Assembly: GCA_020072565.1 (NCBI GenBank)
Contig: JAIQGI010000033.1
Coordinates: forward strand, 1-64,000
DNA: 64,000 bases
DNA from: Terriglobia bacterium
Lineage (GTDB): Bacteria; Acidobacteriota; UBA6911
Reading direction: 5' to 3'
Shown one piece after another: positions 63,480-64,000 of the stretch (positions are counted from its first letter, which is position 1; every line of letters starts with the position of its first letter). The translations under genes were made by a program, and so were the position numbers. Under the pieces are notes generated by a model. It was not told the DNA's origin. It saw only the letters and a list, made by a program, of their open reading frames with translations, and did not search any database.

Positions 63480-64000
63480 GTGACGGAGAGACAGTCAAGC
63501 AGCGGTCAGGGCAAGCTGATGGTGCTGCTCCCGTTGATCCTGACGGCTCTCGTCTATCTTTCAGCCACGATCCCCCGAGGGGTGATCGATTACGACGAAG
63601 GCAACTACTCACAAGTGGCACGGCAGATGTTCGAAAGCGGCGACTGGGTGACGCCCTACGACAACGGTGTCCGGTTTCTCGAGAAGCCACCGCTCATGTA
63701 CTGGTTGACCGCTGCCAGCTTCCACGTCTTTGGCGCCAATGAGTTTGCGCTGCGGCTGCCGACCGCGCTCGGTGTGATTGCACTTGTGTGGGTGGTGATG
63801 CTGATAGCGCGGCGTGCCGCAGATGAGCGGGCGGCGGTCATCGCGGGGCTGTGCACGGCCTGTTCGGTGGGGACTTATCTGTTCACACGCGAGGCACTGC
63901 ATGACATCTGGCTGGTGCTGTCGGTGACTCTTGCCCTGTATGCGTTTCTCGAGTGGCATTTGGATCCGTTGCATTCATTGCGCCGGGCTCTGCTCTTTTA
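63480..64000 (+). CDS. GT39-type (ArnT-like) membrane glycosyltransferase, N-terminal part
   Basis: The frame opens with GTG at 63480, 6 bases after GGAGG, and stays open to the window end (173 residues seen). The first helix (LMVLLPLILTALVYLSATIPRG) leads to VIDYDEGNYSQVARQMFESGDW, with the catalytic acidic residue pattern DYDEGNY of ArnT-like transferases, and then RFLEKPPLMYWLTAASFHVFGANEFALRLPTA. ArnT moves aminoarabinose from an undecaprenyl carrier to lipid A; other members use other sugars, so the acceptor here is open. It starts 118 bases after the DUF442-like gene. Confidence 0.88.
   Translation, partial: MTERQSSSGQGKLMVLLPLILTALVYLSATIPRGVIDYDEGNYSQVARQMFESGDWVTPYDNGVRFLEKPPLMYWLTAASFHVFGANEFALRLPTALGVIALVWVVMLIARRAADERAAVIAGLCTACSVGTYLFTREALHDIWLVLSVTLALYAFLEWHLDPLHSLRRALLF

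Overview
The window is a GC-rich bacterial chromosome segment. It carries housekeeping genes (tuf start, secA, guaB, sucCD, ndk, mrp, ssrA), a complete general-secretion-pathway cluster and many large membrane glycosyltransferases. The gene content fits Acidobacteriota best: a type II secretion operon ordered E-F-G-H-I-J-K-L-M-C-D, membrane proteins of the TMTC type with TPRs, a two-propeller/SpoIIE receptor, and secreted repeat proteins. That placement is an inference from content; no 16S rRNA gene is present. No prophage, insertion sequence or CRISPR array is visible.

0-1.4 kb: a minus-strand operon tRNA-Thr(UGU)-Tyr(GUA)-Gly(UCC)-Thr(GGU)-tuf, the same order as the E. coli tufB operon. Its spacers are filled with short ATCCAAAATC / TTTTGGATT phrase repeats. 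A microhomology-bounded tandem duplication has left a truncated second tRNA-Thr. 1.5-11.7 kb: a minus-strand surface-glycan cluster with three GT2 transferases, a sugar-nucleotide epimerase, two methyltransferases, two GT39-type membrane transferases and a small lipoprotein, most of them translationally coupled. 11.8-19 kb: a SurA/PpiC-like chaperone, then two related secreted proteins in convergent arrangement around a third exported protein, with strong bidirectional terminators. 19.2-24.4 kb (plus): an ECF sigma/anti-sigma/TPR operon, an FG-GAP-like lipoprotein and another GT39 protein.

24.5-43.3 kb (minus): an ECF sigma and anti-sigma pair, an unknown exported protein, the 11-gene gsp cluster, then an O-antigen-ligase-like protein and a TMTC-like protein, both with TPRs. 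The gsp genes would build the ATPase/platform (E, F, L, M), the pseudopilus (G, H, I, J, K) and the outer-membrane channel (C, D). No prepilin peptidase (gspO) is in the window, so it must be encoded elsewhere. GspJ carries an unusual PGGRRGG repeat tail.

43.5-58 kb: guaB, secA, an M23 peptidase, tmRNA, an NtrC-like regulator with its histidine kinase, a GT9 transferase coupled to mrp, a DUF2905 membrane protein, and ndk-sucD-sucC. 58-64 kb: a zinc-ribbon methyltransferase, a large beta-propeller receptor fused to a PP2C phosphatase, an exported DUF442-like phosphatase, and the start of a further GT39 transferase that runs off the end.
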